From Chloroflexota bacterium (GTDB lineage: Bacteria > Chloroflexota > Anaerolineae > Anaerolineales > UBA11579), in contig JABFGG010000004.1 in NCBI GenBank assembly GCA_013112575.1, forward strand, positions 310,001 through 374,000: a stretch of DNA of 64,000 bases, written 5' to 3'. Positions 33,532 to 42,813 of this stretch are shown in pieces. Numbering within the stretch: the stretch's first letter is position 1; every line of letters starts with the position of its first letter. Made by a program: the position numbers and the translations under genes. The notes below the pieces were generated by a model that worked only from the letters and a program-made list of their open reading frames with translations, was not told the DNA's origin and searched no databases.

Positions 33532-34932
33532 ATGAAGAAGTTTTTACCCCTTTCCCTGCTGCTCGTTTTTGCGCTTATCCTGGCAGCCTGTGGCAGCGCC
33601 CCCGCCACAGAAGCCCCCGTGGCTGAGGAACCGGCTGTTGAAGAAGAGCCGATGGAAGAACCGATGGAAGAAGAGATGGCCAGCATTGTGGACATCGCCG
33701 TCGGTGATGAGCGCTTCAGCACACTCGTGACGGCGCTTACAGAAGCCGGCCTGGTAGAAGCCTTGCAAGGCGAAGGCCCCTTCACAGTATTCGCCCCCAC
33801 GGATGACGCTTTTGCCGCTCTGCCCGAAGGCGCTTTGGAAGGTCTTTTGGCTGACACCGATGCCCTCAGCAACGTTCTGCTGTACCACGTTGTAGAAGGT
33901 AAGGTCCTGGCTGCTGACGTGGTTGGCCTGGATGGTGTAGATGTTGAAACGCTTTCCGGCGACACTGTTGCCGTGAGTGTGGATGGTGATTCTGTTCAGA
34001 TCAATGACTCCAACGTGATCATCACAGACATCGAGGCTTCTAATGGCGTGATCCACGTGATCGATGCGGTATTGCTCCCTGGCGCTGAAGAGGCCATGGA
34101 TGATATGGAAGAAATGACAGAGACCATCGTAGACATCGCTGTGGCTGATGAGAACTTCAGCACGCTGGTGACCGCTCTGTCAGAAGCTGGTTTGGTAGAA
34201 GCCCTGCAGGGTGAAGGCCCCTTCACCGTGTTTGCCCCCACCAATGACGCCTTTGCAGCTTTACCTGAAGGTGCTTTGGATAGCTTGCTGGCTGACACCG
34301 ATGCTTTGAGCAACGTGCTCTTGTTCCACGTAGCGGAAGGCAAGTTCCTTGCTGAAGACGTAGTGGCTGCTTCCGGCCAGACTATCGGTATGCTCAATGG
34401 TCAGTACGCCCAGATCCTGGCTGAAGATGGTGTCACCATCGCTGGTGCCCCGGTCAGAGTCACGGACATCCAGGCTGCCAATGGTGTTATCCACGTGATC
34501 GACGCTGTTATGCTCCCGCCTGAGTCGCAGACCATCGCCGACGTTGTGGTTGCTGATAGTCGCTTCAGCACCTTGCTGGCCGCAGTAGATGCCGCCGGCC
34601 TGGTCCCCACGCTCTCTGGCGAAGGCAGCTTCACAGTCTTTGCCCCCACGGATGATGCTTTTGCCGCCCTCCCCGAAGGCACGCTTGACGGCCTACTGGC
34701 TGACATCGATGCCCTGACCGGCGTGTTGCTTTACCACGTGCTGGATGGCGAGGTATTGGCCGAGACCGTCGTGACCCTGGATGGTGAAGAAGTAGCCACG
34801 CTCAACGGCGCCAACATCACCATCAGCATTGATGGCGACTCCGTCAAGGTCAATGATGCCAATGTGATTATCACAGACATCCAGACCGATAACGGCGTGA
34901 TCCACGTGATCGATGCAGTCTTGGTTCCCTAA
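33532..34932 (+). CDS. lipoprotein with three FAS1 (fasciclin) domains
   Basis: A 466-residue lipoprotein (lipobox LILAAC, Cys20) with a Glu/Met-rich linker (EEPMEEPMEEEM). Three FAS1 adhesion domains follow at ~51-183, ~198-332 and ~336-466. Each has FTVFAPTxDAFAALPEG (H1), a central VLLYHVxEG, and the end NGVIHVIDAVxLP (H2). FAS1 proteins mediate cell-cell or cell-matrix adhesion on the outer surface. The domains are so alike, even in DNA, that recent tandem duplication is likely. GGAGG is 6 bases before the ATG. A strong terminator follows. Confidence 0.95.
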   Translation: MKKFLPLSLLLVFALILAACGSAPATEAPVAEEPAVEEEPMEEPMEEEMASIVDIAVGDERFSTLVTALTEAGLVEALQGEGPFTVFAPTDDAFAALPEGALEGLLADTDALSNVLLYHVVEGKVLAADVVGLDGVDVETLSGDTVAVSVDGDSVQINDSNVIITDIEASNGVIHVIDAVLLPGAEEAMDDMEEMTETIVDIAVADENFSTLVTALSEAGLVEALQGEGPFTVFAPTNDAFAALPEGALDSLLADTDALSNVLLFHVAEGKFLAEDVVAASGQTIGMLNGQYAQILAEDGVTIAGAPVRVTDIQAANGVIHVIDAVMLPPESQTIADVVVADSRFSTLLAAVDAAGLVPTLSGEGSFTVFAPTDDAFAALPEGTLDGLLADIDALTGVLLYHVLDGEVLAETVVTLDGEEVATLNGANITISIDGDSVKVNDANVIITDIQTDNGVIHVIDAVLVP

Positions 34933-35001
34933 GAAGGTTTTTTATCCGAGTGAAGCTGGCAGGTGAACAAAGCTTATCGTTAGACTGCCAGCCTAACTAA
35001 C

Positions 35002-35035
35002 AAGAGCGGCTCAATTCGAGCCGCTCTTTGTTTTT
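35002..35035 (+). terminator. intrinsic terminator after the FAS1 gene
   Basis: AAGAGCGGCTC (35002-35012), loop AATTC, GAGCCGCTCTT (35018-35028), then TGTTTTT. Confidence 0.9.
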
Positions 35036-35045
35036 CATTAAAGAG

Positions 35046-35075
35046 TAGGGGCCGGTTTCAAACCGGCCCTTTCTT
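35046..35075. repeat. palindromic intergenic repeat, copy 3
   Basis: TAGGGGCCGGTTT, one C, AAACCGGCCCT, then TTCTT. It has the same frame as copies at 6634, 23406 and 58983 and again lies between convergent genes. Confidence 0.65.
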
Positions 35076-35090
35076 TATAAACGTGGCACT

Positions 35091-35744
35091 TCAGGCCAGG
35101 GGGATAACGTAAAACAGGACCGCGAAAAAGTGCAGCAAACTCCCTGTCAGCACAAATAAATGCCAGATGGCATGATGGTAAGGTAACTTGCGCCACACGT
35201 AGAAGATGATGCCACCGGTGTAAGCCAGGCCGCCAAGCAGTAAAAGCAAGAGACCCCCGGCGGCAACTGTAGCTAACATGGGTTTGATAGCCACCACTAC
35301 AAGCCAGCCCATGCCAGCGTATAAGATGATGGACAAAAAAGACCACTTCTTCAGCATGGTCACCTTAAAAACGATGCCCAGGGCTGCCAGCCCCCACACC
35401 ACCCCGAAGATCGTCCAGCCCCACACGCCCCGCAGGTTGACCAATGTGAACGGTGTGTACGTCCCGGCGATCAGCAGGAAGATAGCCGAATGGTCCAGCA
35501 CGCGCAGCACGCTCTTGGCACGCGGCAGTTGTATGCTGTGGTACAGCGTGGATGAGGTGTACAAAAGGATCAGGCTGGCTCCAAAAATGCTCACGCCCAC
35601 AATGTGCCAGGCGTTGCCAAACACGCTGGCAAAGGCCGTCAGCACAGCCAGGCCACCAATTGATAGGACAATGCCAACAGCATGCGTAATGCTGTTGGCA
35701 ATTTCTTCGCCCAAACTGTAGCGGGGCAATTCACTGGAGTTCAT
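35091..35744 (-). CDS. hemolysin III/PAQR-family membrane protein
   Basis: A 217-residue seven-helix protein. Hallmarks of the YqfA/hemolysin III family are EEIANSITHAVGIVLSI, the Ser and His of SSTLYHSIQLPRAKSVLRVL followed by LDHSAIFLLIAGTYTPFTL, and the paired His near the C-terminus in LPYHHAIWHLFVLTGSLLHF. Relatives of adiponectin receptors bind zinc at these His residues and may be hydrolases; the bacterial role is unclear. Start at 35744 (MNSSEL) has no Shine-Dalgarno; a minus-strand TAGAAT (35753-35758) sits 8 bases upstream, suggesting leaderless transcription. Confidence 0.92.
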   Translation of the reverse strand: MNSSELPRYSLGEEIANSITHAVGIVLSIGGLAVLTAFASVFGNAWHIVGVSIFGASLILLYTSSTLYHSIQLPRAKSVLRVLDHSAIFLLIAGTYTPFTLVNLRGVWGWTIFGVVWGLAALGIVFKVTMLKKWSFLSIILYAGMGWLVVVAIKPMLATVAAGGLLLLLLGGLAYTGGIIFYVWRKLPYHHAIWHLFVLTGSLLHFFAVLFYVIPLA

Positions 35745-35769
35745 AATCAGCGATTCTAACACCCTAAGC

Positions 35770-36129
35770 TTAATCTTGGCCTTGTTTGCCTCCATTGCTA
35801 CGAGATAGCTTTGGACCGATCACGGCGATTCCCAGGACAGCTACCCCAATGATGCCAATCGTGCTGAAGATGCCGCCAAGCCCCTCGCCGCCTTCAAAGT
35901 CATCATCTTCGCCATCTTCCCCACTTTCCCCCTCTTCATCTTCATGTTCTTCACCCTCATCGTCTTCGCCGTCGAAAAAGCCGTATTCGTTTTCGTCATT
36001 TTCGCTTTCACCGGCAAAGGCCAGGGCTGGTGTGTTTTGGGCCAGGGCATACACCCCGCCGAAGATCAGCCCGATTACGAGGGTCACCACGATCAATCCA
36101 GTGACCCAATGATTGAATATTTTTTTCAT
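35770..36129 (-). CDS. secreted/membrane protein with acidic linker, unknown
   Basis: A 119-residue protein. An N-terminal signal or membrane helix (VTGLIVVTLVIGLIFGGVYAL) is followed by a strongly acidic stretch of about 45 residues almost wholly Glu, Asp and Gly, then a second helix (IFSTIGIIGVAVLGIAVIG) and a short polar end. Nothing enzymatic is visible. AGGAG lies 6-7 bases before the ATG at 36129. It follows the DUF4405 gene by 31 bases, so it may be its acidic extracytoplasmic partner. The acid tract could bind cations. Confidence 0.65.
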   Translation of the reverse strand: MKKIFNHWVTGLIVVTLVIGLIFGGVYALAQNTPALAFAGESENDENEYGFFDGEDDEGEEHEDEEGESGEDGEDDDFEGGEGLGGIFSTIGIIGVAVLGIAVIGPKLSRSNGGKQGQD

Positions 36130-36160
36130 GATTTTCTCCTTCAGTGATTGATGAGTTGTT

Positions 36161-36673
36161 TTAGCGATCCTTCGCAGGGACTGTAATTGCATTGGGAATC
36201 GCTTTTTTGCTTTTGTTACTTTGCATCATTGGCTGCACGATGTAACGCTTGACTGCATTCATGATCCAATGCCAGTGCAGTGCGATGTGCAATGCCACCA
36301 GGCCGATGACCAGATTGGTGGATAGGTGGTGCAAGCCCTCCCACAGGCCGCCTCCCGGGCTGGCTAAGCCCAGCGTTGCCATCACACTTTCTGAGATCAT
36401 CAGGCCGCTGCCGATCACGGTTGTGAACGACACCAGTAAGCCCAAGTTCAGCAGGTAGTTGATGCGCGCCTGCCGGGCCAGTTTGCCAAAGAAGCGCTGG
36501 GTCGTCGCCACCACCCATTTCCAGTGTAGTAGCAAATGCACCATTAAGGCCCCGCCCAGGGCGATGCCCAGCCATTCGTGGATGGTCTGCCCGGTAGCTT
36601 CCTGTGCTACCGCTAGCAGAAACGCGGCTGCGATACCGACATCGATCAGTAGATTCTTTTTGGTTTGATTCAT
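36161..36673 (-). CDS. DUF4405/cytochrome b-like four-helix membrane protein
   Basis: A 170-residue protein with four helices. His residues repeat inside helices and at their ends: TIHEWLGIALGGALMVHLLL, HWKWVV, HHLSTNLVIGLVALHIALHW. This matches DUF4405, whose helices look like those of b-type cytochromes, so heme binding and electron transfer in the membrane are likely by family but not proven. AAGGAG 7 bases before the ATG at 36673 decides the start over a GTG two codons earlier. It is the first gene of a two-gene unit. Confidence 0.82.
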   Translation of the reverse strand: MNQTKKNLLIDVGIAAAFLLAVAQEATGQTIHEWLGIALGGALMVHLLLHWKWVVATTQRFFGKLARQARINYLLNLGLLVSFTTVIGSGLMISESVMATLGLASPGGGLWEGLHHLSTNLVIGLVALHIALHWHWIMNAVKRYIVQPMMQSNKSKKAIPNAITVPAKDR

Positions 36674-36848
36674 ACTCACTCTCCTTGAAGCTCGACATTG
36701 CAGGCAGGATACAAATCAAATCTGGGTTTCGAATGGAAAAGATGTGGAGAAATTCTGGAGACGATTAAATACAGATAAACTTTGACTTATGATGCGTTTA
36801 CTCTCTACTTGTAACGCTTTCACTTCCAGCCTGAGCTATACTTCTACA

Positions 36849-38015
36849 ATGGAAACTTACACCAGCCACTTCACACGCCTCGTCTGCCCCGAATGCGGCA
36901 ACCCCTTCGATGCAACCGTTTTGCAGACCTTTTGCCACGATTGCATGTCGCCCATTCTGGCCGAGTATGACCTCGAACGCCTGGGTGAAAAGCTCACCCC
37001 AGCCGAATTGCGCTCACGTCCCAAAGGCTTGTGGCGCTGGAGTGAGTTGCTGCCTGTACAGCAGGCGCAATATCGCCTGACTTTGGGTGAGGGTGATACC
37101 CCTCTACTGGCTGCACCACACCTGGGTGCTTCCATTGGCCTCAAAAACCTCTATATTAAGGACGAATCCAGTAATCCCACTGCCACTTTTAAAGCGCGTG
37201 GCCTCGTCATGGCCGTGGCGCGTGCCGTTGAATTGGGCGTTGAAGAATTCGTCATCCCTACGGCAGGCAATGCTGGTGGGGCGCTGGCGGCATATGCTGC
37301 CGCGGCGGGTAAAGCCTCGCACGTCTACATGCCGCAAGACGCGCCCAATATTAATCAGGTGGAGGTGCGTGCATTGGGTGCTGACCTGCAATTGGTGGAA
37401 GGCCTCATCACCGATGCTGGCAGATTAGCAGGACAAGCGCGTGATGAGCACGGCTGGTTCGACGTTTCCACCTTCAAAGAGCCTTATCGTGCTGAAGGCA
37501 AAAAGACCATGGGCCTCGAGCTGGCTGAAGATTTTGACTACGAACTGCCCGACGTGGTCGTTTATCCCACGGGAGGTGGTACCGGTCTGGTGGGCATGTG
37601 GAAAGCCTTTGACGAGTTGGAAAAGCTGGGTTGGATTGGCTCCCAGCGCCCGCGCATGGTCAGTGTGCAGGCGGCGGGATGTGCTCCTATCGTACGCGCT
37701 TTCGAAACCGGTGCAGAACGGGCCGAACCCTGGGAAGACGCCCACACGCATGCTTCGGGCTTGCGTGTTCCTGTAGCCTTTGCCGACCGTTTGATCTTGC
37801 GGGCATTACGCGAAAGTCAGGGCACGGCGGTAGCCGTACGTGATGAAGATATCAGGGCGGCAGAGGCTGAAATGGCGCAAAAAACAGGCATTTTTGCCGC
37901 TCCTGAGGGCGCCGCCACCTGGGCGGCTGCCAAACATTTGTTCGGGGGTGGCTGGATCGACCCGGATGCCCGCGTGGTATTATTTAATACGGGCAGCGGG
38001 TTAAAATATATTTAG
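36849..38015 (+). CDS. thrC: threonine synthase (PLP-dependent)
   Basis: A 388-residue enzyme converting O-phosphohomoserine to threonine. A zinc-ribbon-like N-terminus (LVCPECGNPFDATV and FCHDC, ~12-38) precedes the fold type II PLP domain. The Schiff-base Lys is K115 in SNPTATFKARGL, and the phosphate-binding loop is TAGNAGGALAAYAA. PTGGGTGLVGMWKAF is the glycine-rich loop. Start at 36849: a TATACT box (36837-36842) ends 6 bases before the ATG, so the A of ATG is the expected +1, a leaderless start. The next gene is 6 bases downstream. Confidence 0.92.
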   Translation: METYTSHFTRLVCPECGNPFDATVLQTFCHDCMSPILAEYDLERLGEKLTPAELRSRPKGLWRWSELLPVQQAQYRLTLGEGDTPLLAAPHLGASIGLKNLYIKDESSNPTATFKARGLVMAVARAVELGVEEFVIPTAGNAGGALAAYAAAAGKASHVYMPQDAPNINQVEVRALGADLQLVEGLITDAGRLAGQARDEHGWFDVSTFKEPYRAEGKKTMGLELAEDFDYELPDVVVYPTGGGTGLVGMWKAFDELEKLGWIGSQRPRMVSVQAAGCAPIVRAFETGAERAEPWEDAHTHASGLRVPVAFADRLILRALRESQGTAVAVRDEDIRAAEAEMAQKTGIFAAPEGAATWAAAKHLFGGGWIDPDARVVLFNTGSGLKYI

Positions 38016-38021
38016 AGGTAT

Positions 38022-40109
38022 ATGACAGAAGAAGTAGTAAGAGAGACTGGTGGCACACGTGCCTCCCTGCAACTTCTATATGAGATCAGTCGTGAGTTTG
38101 CGCAAGCGCTTGATCTGCGTACGGTCTTGCAGCGCGTATTATTTCTCTCCCTGAAGACGGTCAAAGGGGAAAGTGGCAGTATTATCGTGCTGGACGAAGA
38201 TGGGGAATTACGTGATTCGGCTATTATCCATGCCGGCAATATGATGGATCGCAATACCCAACAGTTAAAAATGGCCTTACAGCAGGGCCTCATGGGCTGG
38301 GTTGTAGAGAACCGTGAAGCGACGCTGGTTTCCGACACCAGCCGTGACCGCCGCTGGTTGCGTGGTAAATATGATGACCCCGATACAGGAGCACGTTCCA
38401 GCGTCAGCGCTCCCCTGCTGGTGCGCGACCGTCTGGTTGGGATCATGACCCTCAGCCATCCGCAAAGCGGCTTTTTCACTGATAACCACCTGGAACTGGT
38501 GCAGACCATTGCCGGACAGGCTGCCATTTTTGTACTCAACGCCTCCTTATACGATGAAAGCCAGCAGCGCACACGCGTGATGACGGCCCTGGCCAATAGT
38601 GCTGCCTCCATCAATGCCAGCCTCAACGTTGACGACGTTTTGCAAAGTATCCTGGAGCAAATTGTAGAGGCCCTTGAGGTCGATGCCGTTTCCCTGGCCC
38701 TTGTGGATGAAGAAGCCGGGGAGTTGGAGTTTAAGGCGGCCACAGGCTCTGGCCGGGATAGTATCCTCGGTTTGCGTATCAAAATGGGACAGGGTGTGGC
38801 AGGCTGGGTGGCGCAAAACGAAGAAGCCATCATCGTCCCCGATGTGCAAAAAGACCCCCGTTTTTATAACAAAGTGGACCGTCAAACCGGCTTCCTGACG
38901 CGTGCCATTGCCTGTGTGCCTATTCGCAGCCAGGACAAGGTCATCGGCGTGATCGAGGCGCTTAACCCTACCGGCAAGGGCTTTGGCCCTGATGCCCTGG
39001 TCGTGATGGATGGCATCGGCCACCTCGCTGGATCGGCCATCGACCATGCCCGCCTCTTTGAGCAGGTGGAAGTGGCTCGCAGTCGTTACCTGGAATTGTT
39101 TGAGGATAACGTTGACCCCATCCTCGTCACCGTTGCCGACGGCAAAGTGGTTGAATCCAATCGCAGCGCCCAGCGCATGTCGGGTTTCCTGGAAGCTGAA
39201 TTAAAGACCATGAACGTGCACCAGTTGCATGCCGTTGATTGGGAAGTGTTAGGTCAAAACTACGATAACCTGGCGGGCCAGCATCCCCTTTCTTATGAGT
39301 CTTCCTTACAAACAAAAGATGGCGGTTCTATTGACATTGAAGTCTACGTGCGGCGTGTAAATATTGCCGACACCGACCACTTCCAATGGATATTACATGA
39401 CATCACGGAGCGTAAACGCTTCGACAAGCTGCGTGAAGACCTGGCGTCCATGATCTATCATGACCTGCGCTCTCCCTTGGCCAATGTGGTTTCGGGCCTG
39501 GACGTTTTGCAAAGTATGCTGGAAAAGGAAGATCCCACCGTACAATCCGTCATCGATATTGCTATACGTTCTACGGAACGTGTGCAGCGCCTCTCCAATT
39601 CCCTGCTGGATACGATGCGTATGCAATCCGGGGAAAACCTGGGCAACCCGGAACCCGTCACGGTTGAAGAAATTGTGCGCGATGCTGTAGAGGCAGCCCT
39701 CCCTGGGGCCAATAACAAAGAGCAGCAGATCAAGGTGGCCCTGTCTGCCAGCTTGCCCTCCATCATGGTCGATGCCGATATGATCAAGCGCGCTCTCATC
39801 AATTTGTTGGAGAATTCTGTCAAATATACGGACAAAGAGGGCGTCATCACTGTTGGCGCCAAGCGTAAAGGTGGCTGGTTGCACATCTTTGTGCGCGACA
39901 CGGGGCGCGGTATCCCCCCGGATAAGATCGATACTATCTTTGATAAGTTCACGCGTGTGCGTGAAGGAGCTGCAGGTTCTACCGCGGGTCTCGGCCTGGG
40001 GCTGGCTTTTTGTAAGCTGGCTGTCGAAGGACATGGTGGCAAGATCTGGGTAGAAAGTGAATTTGGCAAAGGCTCCACTTTTACCTTCAGTGTGCCTGTC
40101 GCCAGCTAA
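38022..40109 (+). CDS. GAF-GAF-PAS sensor histidine kinase
   Basis: A 695-residue soluble hybrid-less sensor kinase. Two GAF domains lie at ~20-165 and ~185-340 (each with a GWVV/GWVA-x-N core and a conserved ARSSVSAPLLVRDRLVG-like strand), then a PAS domain (~345-460, ending WILHDITERKRF). HisKA has H480 in MIYHDLRSPLAN. HATPase shows ALINLLENSVKYTD, VRDTGRGIPPDKIDTIFDKF and GLGLGLAFCKLAVEG. No membrane helix, so it senses an internal ligand or redox/light state. It starts 6 bases after thrC. No response regulator is adjacent. Confidence 0.93.
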   Translation: MTEEVVRETGGTRASLQLLYEISREFAQALDLRTVLQRVLFLSLKTVKGESGSIIVLDEDGELRDSAIIHAGNMMDRNTQQLKMALQQGLMGWVVENREATLVSDTSRDRRWLRGKYDDPDTGARSSVSAPLLVRDRLVGIMTLSHPQSGFFTDNHLELVQTIAGQAAIFVLNASLYDESQQRTRVMTALANSAASINASLNVDDVLQSILEQIVEALEVDAVSLALVDEEAGELEFKAATGSGRDSILGLRIKMGQGVAGWVAQNEEAIIVPDVQKDPRFYNKVDRQTGFLTRAIACVPIRSQDKVIGVIEALNPTGKGFGPDALVVMDGIGHLAGSAIDHARLFEQVEVARSRYLELFEDNVDPILVTVADGKVVESNRSAQRMSGFLEAELKTMNVHQLHAVDWEVLGQNYDNLAGQHPLSYESSLQTKDGGSIDIEVYVRRVNIADTDHFQWILHDITERKRFDKLREDLASMIYHDLRSPLANVVSGLDVLQSMLEKEDPTVQSVIDIAIRSTERVQRLSNSLLDTMRMQSGENLGNPEPVTVEEIVRDAVEAALPGANNKEQQIKVALSASLPSIMVDADMIKRALINLLENSVKYTDKEGVITVGAKRKGGWLHIFVRDTGRGIPPDKIDTIFDKFTRVREGAAGSTAGLGLGLAFCKLAVEGHGGKIWVESEFGKGSTFTFSVPVAS

Positions 40110-40199
40110 TCCGTCTTTTTCCTGTTCCTCCGATTTGATTTGCATTTCATAAAACGTTAGAATGGGGGCATCTTAGAATAGACTGGTCAATACACCGTT

Positions 40200-41051
40200 A
40201 TGAAAAAACTTGAAAAGAATATTTATCTCGAAGATCAATACCCTGGCGTTACCCTGGGTGCCTTGGTGCTCCCACAGGGTACTGTGATGATCGACGCCCC
40301 ACCCCGCCCCGACGATGGCCGTGCCTGGCTGGCATCCTTGCGTGGCCTGGGTACTAGCCAGGATCGTTTGCTTGTGGTGTTGGATGCCCATCCCGACCGC
40401 GCCCTGGGCGCACGTGCCATGGAGAGTTCGGTCATGGCGCAGGATGAAAGTATCTCTATTTTTAACCAACGTACCTCGATTTTTAAAGCCCAGATGCAGG
40501 GCAGCGGCTCGGAGTGGGAAGAGTGTGGTGGCCTTAGCGGCATTCGCTGGCTACCGCCTAACCTCACCTTTGATGATCATGCTGTGGTGCGTTGGGGCAA
40601 TGAAGACATCCATTTGGAACATCACCCTGGCCCCCAACCCGGAGCTGCCTGGCTGGTGATCCCTGATCGTCAACTGGCCTTTGTTGGCGATGCTGTGCTG
40701 CTCAAGCAGCCACCCTTTTTGGAGCATGCCGATATTCCTGTATGGATCGATACGCTCGACATTCTACTGAAGAAACCCTATAAAGATTACACGCTGATCA
40801 GCAGCCGTGGGGGTGCTGTGCCGCAAGCCGAGGTTCGCAACCTGCGCGGCTTCTTGAAAGACATCCAGACGCGTATGGAACGTCTGGCTAAGCGTAAAGC
40901 TTCCCCTTCCGAGACGGAAAAGATGGTGGACAAATTGCTGCAAAAGTACAAATATCCCGCCAAGTATCGCGATAAGTATGCGGCCCGCCTGCGTCACGGT
41001 ATCTACTACTACTACGCCAATCACTATCACCCTGTTCCCCAAGATTCATAG
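40200..41051 (+). CDS. metallo-beta-lactamase-fold protein with degenerate metal site
   Basis: A 283-residue protein with the MBL beta-sandwich pattern: PGVTLGALVLPQGTVMIDAP at the start and LAFVGDAVLL near 165. But the HxHxDH motif reads D62-A-H64-P-D66-R67, the third motif lacks His (PGPQPG instead of PGHTPG), and the last His region reads LISSRGG. Only one Asp pair and one His are left, so it is probably not a normal di-zinc hydrolase. A helical C-terminal part follows. Transcribed from its own promoter region; the asparaginase gene starts 14 bases after its stop. Confidence 0.7.
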   Translation: MKKLEKNIYLEDQYPGVTLGALVLPQGTVMIDAPPRPDDGRAWLASLRGLGTSQDRLLVVLDAHPDRALGARAMESSVMAQDESISIFNQRTSIFKAQMQGSGSEWEECGGLSGIRWLPPNLTFDDHAVVRWGNEDIHLEHHPGPQPGAAWLVIPDRQLAFVGDAVLLKQPPFLEHADIPVWIDTLDILLKKPYKDYTLISSRGGAVPQAEVRNLRGFLKDIQTRMERLAKRKASPSETEKMVDKLLQKYKYPAKYRDKYAARLRHGIYYYYANHYHPVPQDS

Positions 41052-41065
41052 TCCCTTCATCCCCG

Positions 41066-42109
41066 ATGCCGAACACTGCCTACGAACCTGTCTTTGAACT
41101 GACCCGCGGGGATACGCCCGAGTCCCAGCATTATGGGGTTGTCGCCGTGGTCAATGCACAGGGCGAGCTGGTGGCTTCCGTGGGTGACCCGGATATGGTC
41201 ACCTTCACACGCTCCACAGCCAAGCCTTTCCAGGCCTTGCCGTTCATCGAAGCGGGCGGCCATAAGCATTTTGGGTTTTCCCAAAAAGAAATTGCCCTGA
41301 TCTGTGCCTCCCATTCTGGTACTTCTGCCCACGTGCGCGCTGTACAGAAGCTGCATCGAAAAGTGGGCCTGGATAAAGATATGCTGCAATGTGGCGTGCA
41401 TTATCCCTATCATGCCAAATCAGCCCACAAGATGCGCGCTAAAGGAAAAACGCCGCGCGTTTATCACCACAATTGCTCCGGCAAGCATAGCGGCATGCTT
41501 GCCTTTGCTAAATTCCAGGATTGGCCTCTCGAAAGTTATTTGGAAATTGAACACCCTGTTCAACAGGCTATTTTGAAAAGCTTTGCCTCTATGTGCGACC
41601 TGGACCCCAACAATGTGCCTATAGGCATCGACGGCTGTTCTGCGCCCAACTTCGCGGCCCCTTTACAAAAGGTTGCCTTGGGTTATGCCCGCCTGGCAGA
41701 CCCTGCGGCTTTGCCGGACTCACGTGCTGAAGCCTGCCGCACAGTTTTTTCCGCTATGACCAGCCGCCCAAAAATGGTGGCCGGACCCAAGCGCCTCGAT
41801 ACTCGCTTGATGCAGGTCACCAAAGGCCGCGTCCTGATCAAACAAGGGGCAGAGGGCTATCTCGGTATGGCCCTGTTGCCGGATGCTATTGAACCCGGCT
41901 CACCGGCTTTGGGCATCGCCATGAAAATCAGCGATGGTGATCCTCGCAGCCGCGCTCGCCGTGCCGTTGCAGTCGAGATCTTGCGGCAGTTGCATGCGCT
42001 GTCAGATAAAGAACTGGATGCACTAGGTAAGATGGGCCCGTCCATTGATGTGCTCAACTGGCGCAAACGCGTGGTGGGGGAAGGCCGTACAGTTTTTCAA
42101 CTCAATTGA
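41066..42109 (+). CDS. asparaginase II-family protein (AnsA-like, PF06089 type)
   Basis: A 347-residue protein of the Rhizobium-type asparaginase family, which is unrelated to E. coli AnsB. Conserved blocks: TRSTAKPFQALPFIEAGG, ICASHSGTSAHV, NCSGKHSGMLA, GIDGCSAPNFAAPL and KQGAEGYLGMALLP, with Ser-Lys pairs that serve as nucleophile and base. It hydrolyses asparagine to aspartate and ammonia in the cytoplasm. It follows the MBL-fold gene by 14 bases, and its stop overlaps the start of nth (TGATG), so three genes form a unit. Confidence 0.92.
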   Translation: MPNTAYEPVFELTRGDTPESQHYGVVAVVNAQGELVASVGDPDMVTFTRSTAKPFQALPFIEAGGHKHFGFSQKEIALICASHSGTSAHVRAVQKLHRKVGLDKDMLQCGVHYPYHAKSAHKMRAKGKTPRVYHHNCSGKHSGMLAFAKFQDWPLESYLEIEHPVQQAILKSFASMCDLDPNNVPIGIDGCSAPNFAAPLQKVALGYARLADPAALPDSRAEACRTVFSAMTSRPKMVAGPKRLDTRLMQVTKGRVLIKQGAEGYLGMALLPDAIEPGSPALGIAMKISDGDPRSRARRAVAVEILRQLHALSDKELDALGKMGPSIDVLNWRKRVVGEGRTVFQLN

Positions 42110-42813
42110 TGGAAAGTAATCAAGATCTTGCCAAGCGTGCTTTGAAGGTCCATGAAACCCTGTTGGACTTTTACGGCGTGCCCGAATGGCGCAATCCTTT
42201 GCCTGCCCTGGATGAATTGGTTTCCACCATCCTGTCGCAGAACACCAGCGACACCAACCGTGACGTGGCCTTTTTTGCGCTCAAAGACAAATATCCTGAT
42301 TGGGAAACTGTGCGCGATGCCCCAGAAGAAGAGGTGATCGACACCATCCGTCCGGCGGGCCTGGCCAATCAAAAAGGGCCGCGCATTCAGAATGTCTTGC
42401 AACGCATTACGGAACTGCGCGGCGAGTTGAACCTGGATTTCCTCAAAGAATATTCTTCAAAAGAAGCGCGCGATTGGCTGACCCAGTTCAAAGGGGTTGG
42501 TCCCAAGACGGCGGCCATCGTGCTGCAGTTTTCTTTAGATAAGCCCGCTTTCCCGGTGGACACGCACGTCTACCGCCTGACAGGGCGCATTGGCCTACGC
42601 CCTCAAAAGATGAGCGCCGATAAGGCCCACGATTATTTTGAGGATCTGATGCCGTCAGAAACTTTTTACACGGCCCATCTCAACATCATTCGCCTGGGAC
42701 GCGAGATCTGCAAAGCCCGTAAACCCATGTGCCCGGATTGTCCTTTGCAAACCCTGTGTGATTATTACGCTATCAACTACGATGAGGAAGGAAATCTCAT
42801 TGAGCCATCCTGA
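42109..42813 (+). CDS. nth: endonuclease III (DNA glycosylase/AP lyase)
   Basis: A 234-residue base-excision repair enzyme. The helix-hairpin-helix reads FKGVGPKTAAIVL with the catalytic Lys, and VDTHVYRL carries the catalytic Asp. The 4Fe-4S ligands follow the standard C-x6-C-x2-C-x5-C spacing in CKARKPMCPDCPLQTLC. The ATG at 42109 overlaps the asparaginase stop (TGATG). The 3' end overlaps the start of a histidine kinase by about 14 bases. Confidence 0.94.
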   Translation: MESNQDLAKRALKVHETLLDFYGVPEWRNPLPALDELVSTILSQNTSDTNRDVAFFALKDKYPDWETVRDAPEEEVIDTIRPAGLANQKGPRIQNVLQRITELRGELNLDFLKEYSSKEARDWLTQFKGVGPKTAAIVLQFSLDKPAFPVDTHVYRLTGRIGLRPQKMSADKAHDYFEDLMPSETFYTAHLNIIRLGREICKARKPMCPDCPLQTLCDYYAINYDEEGNLIEPS

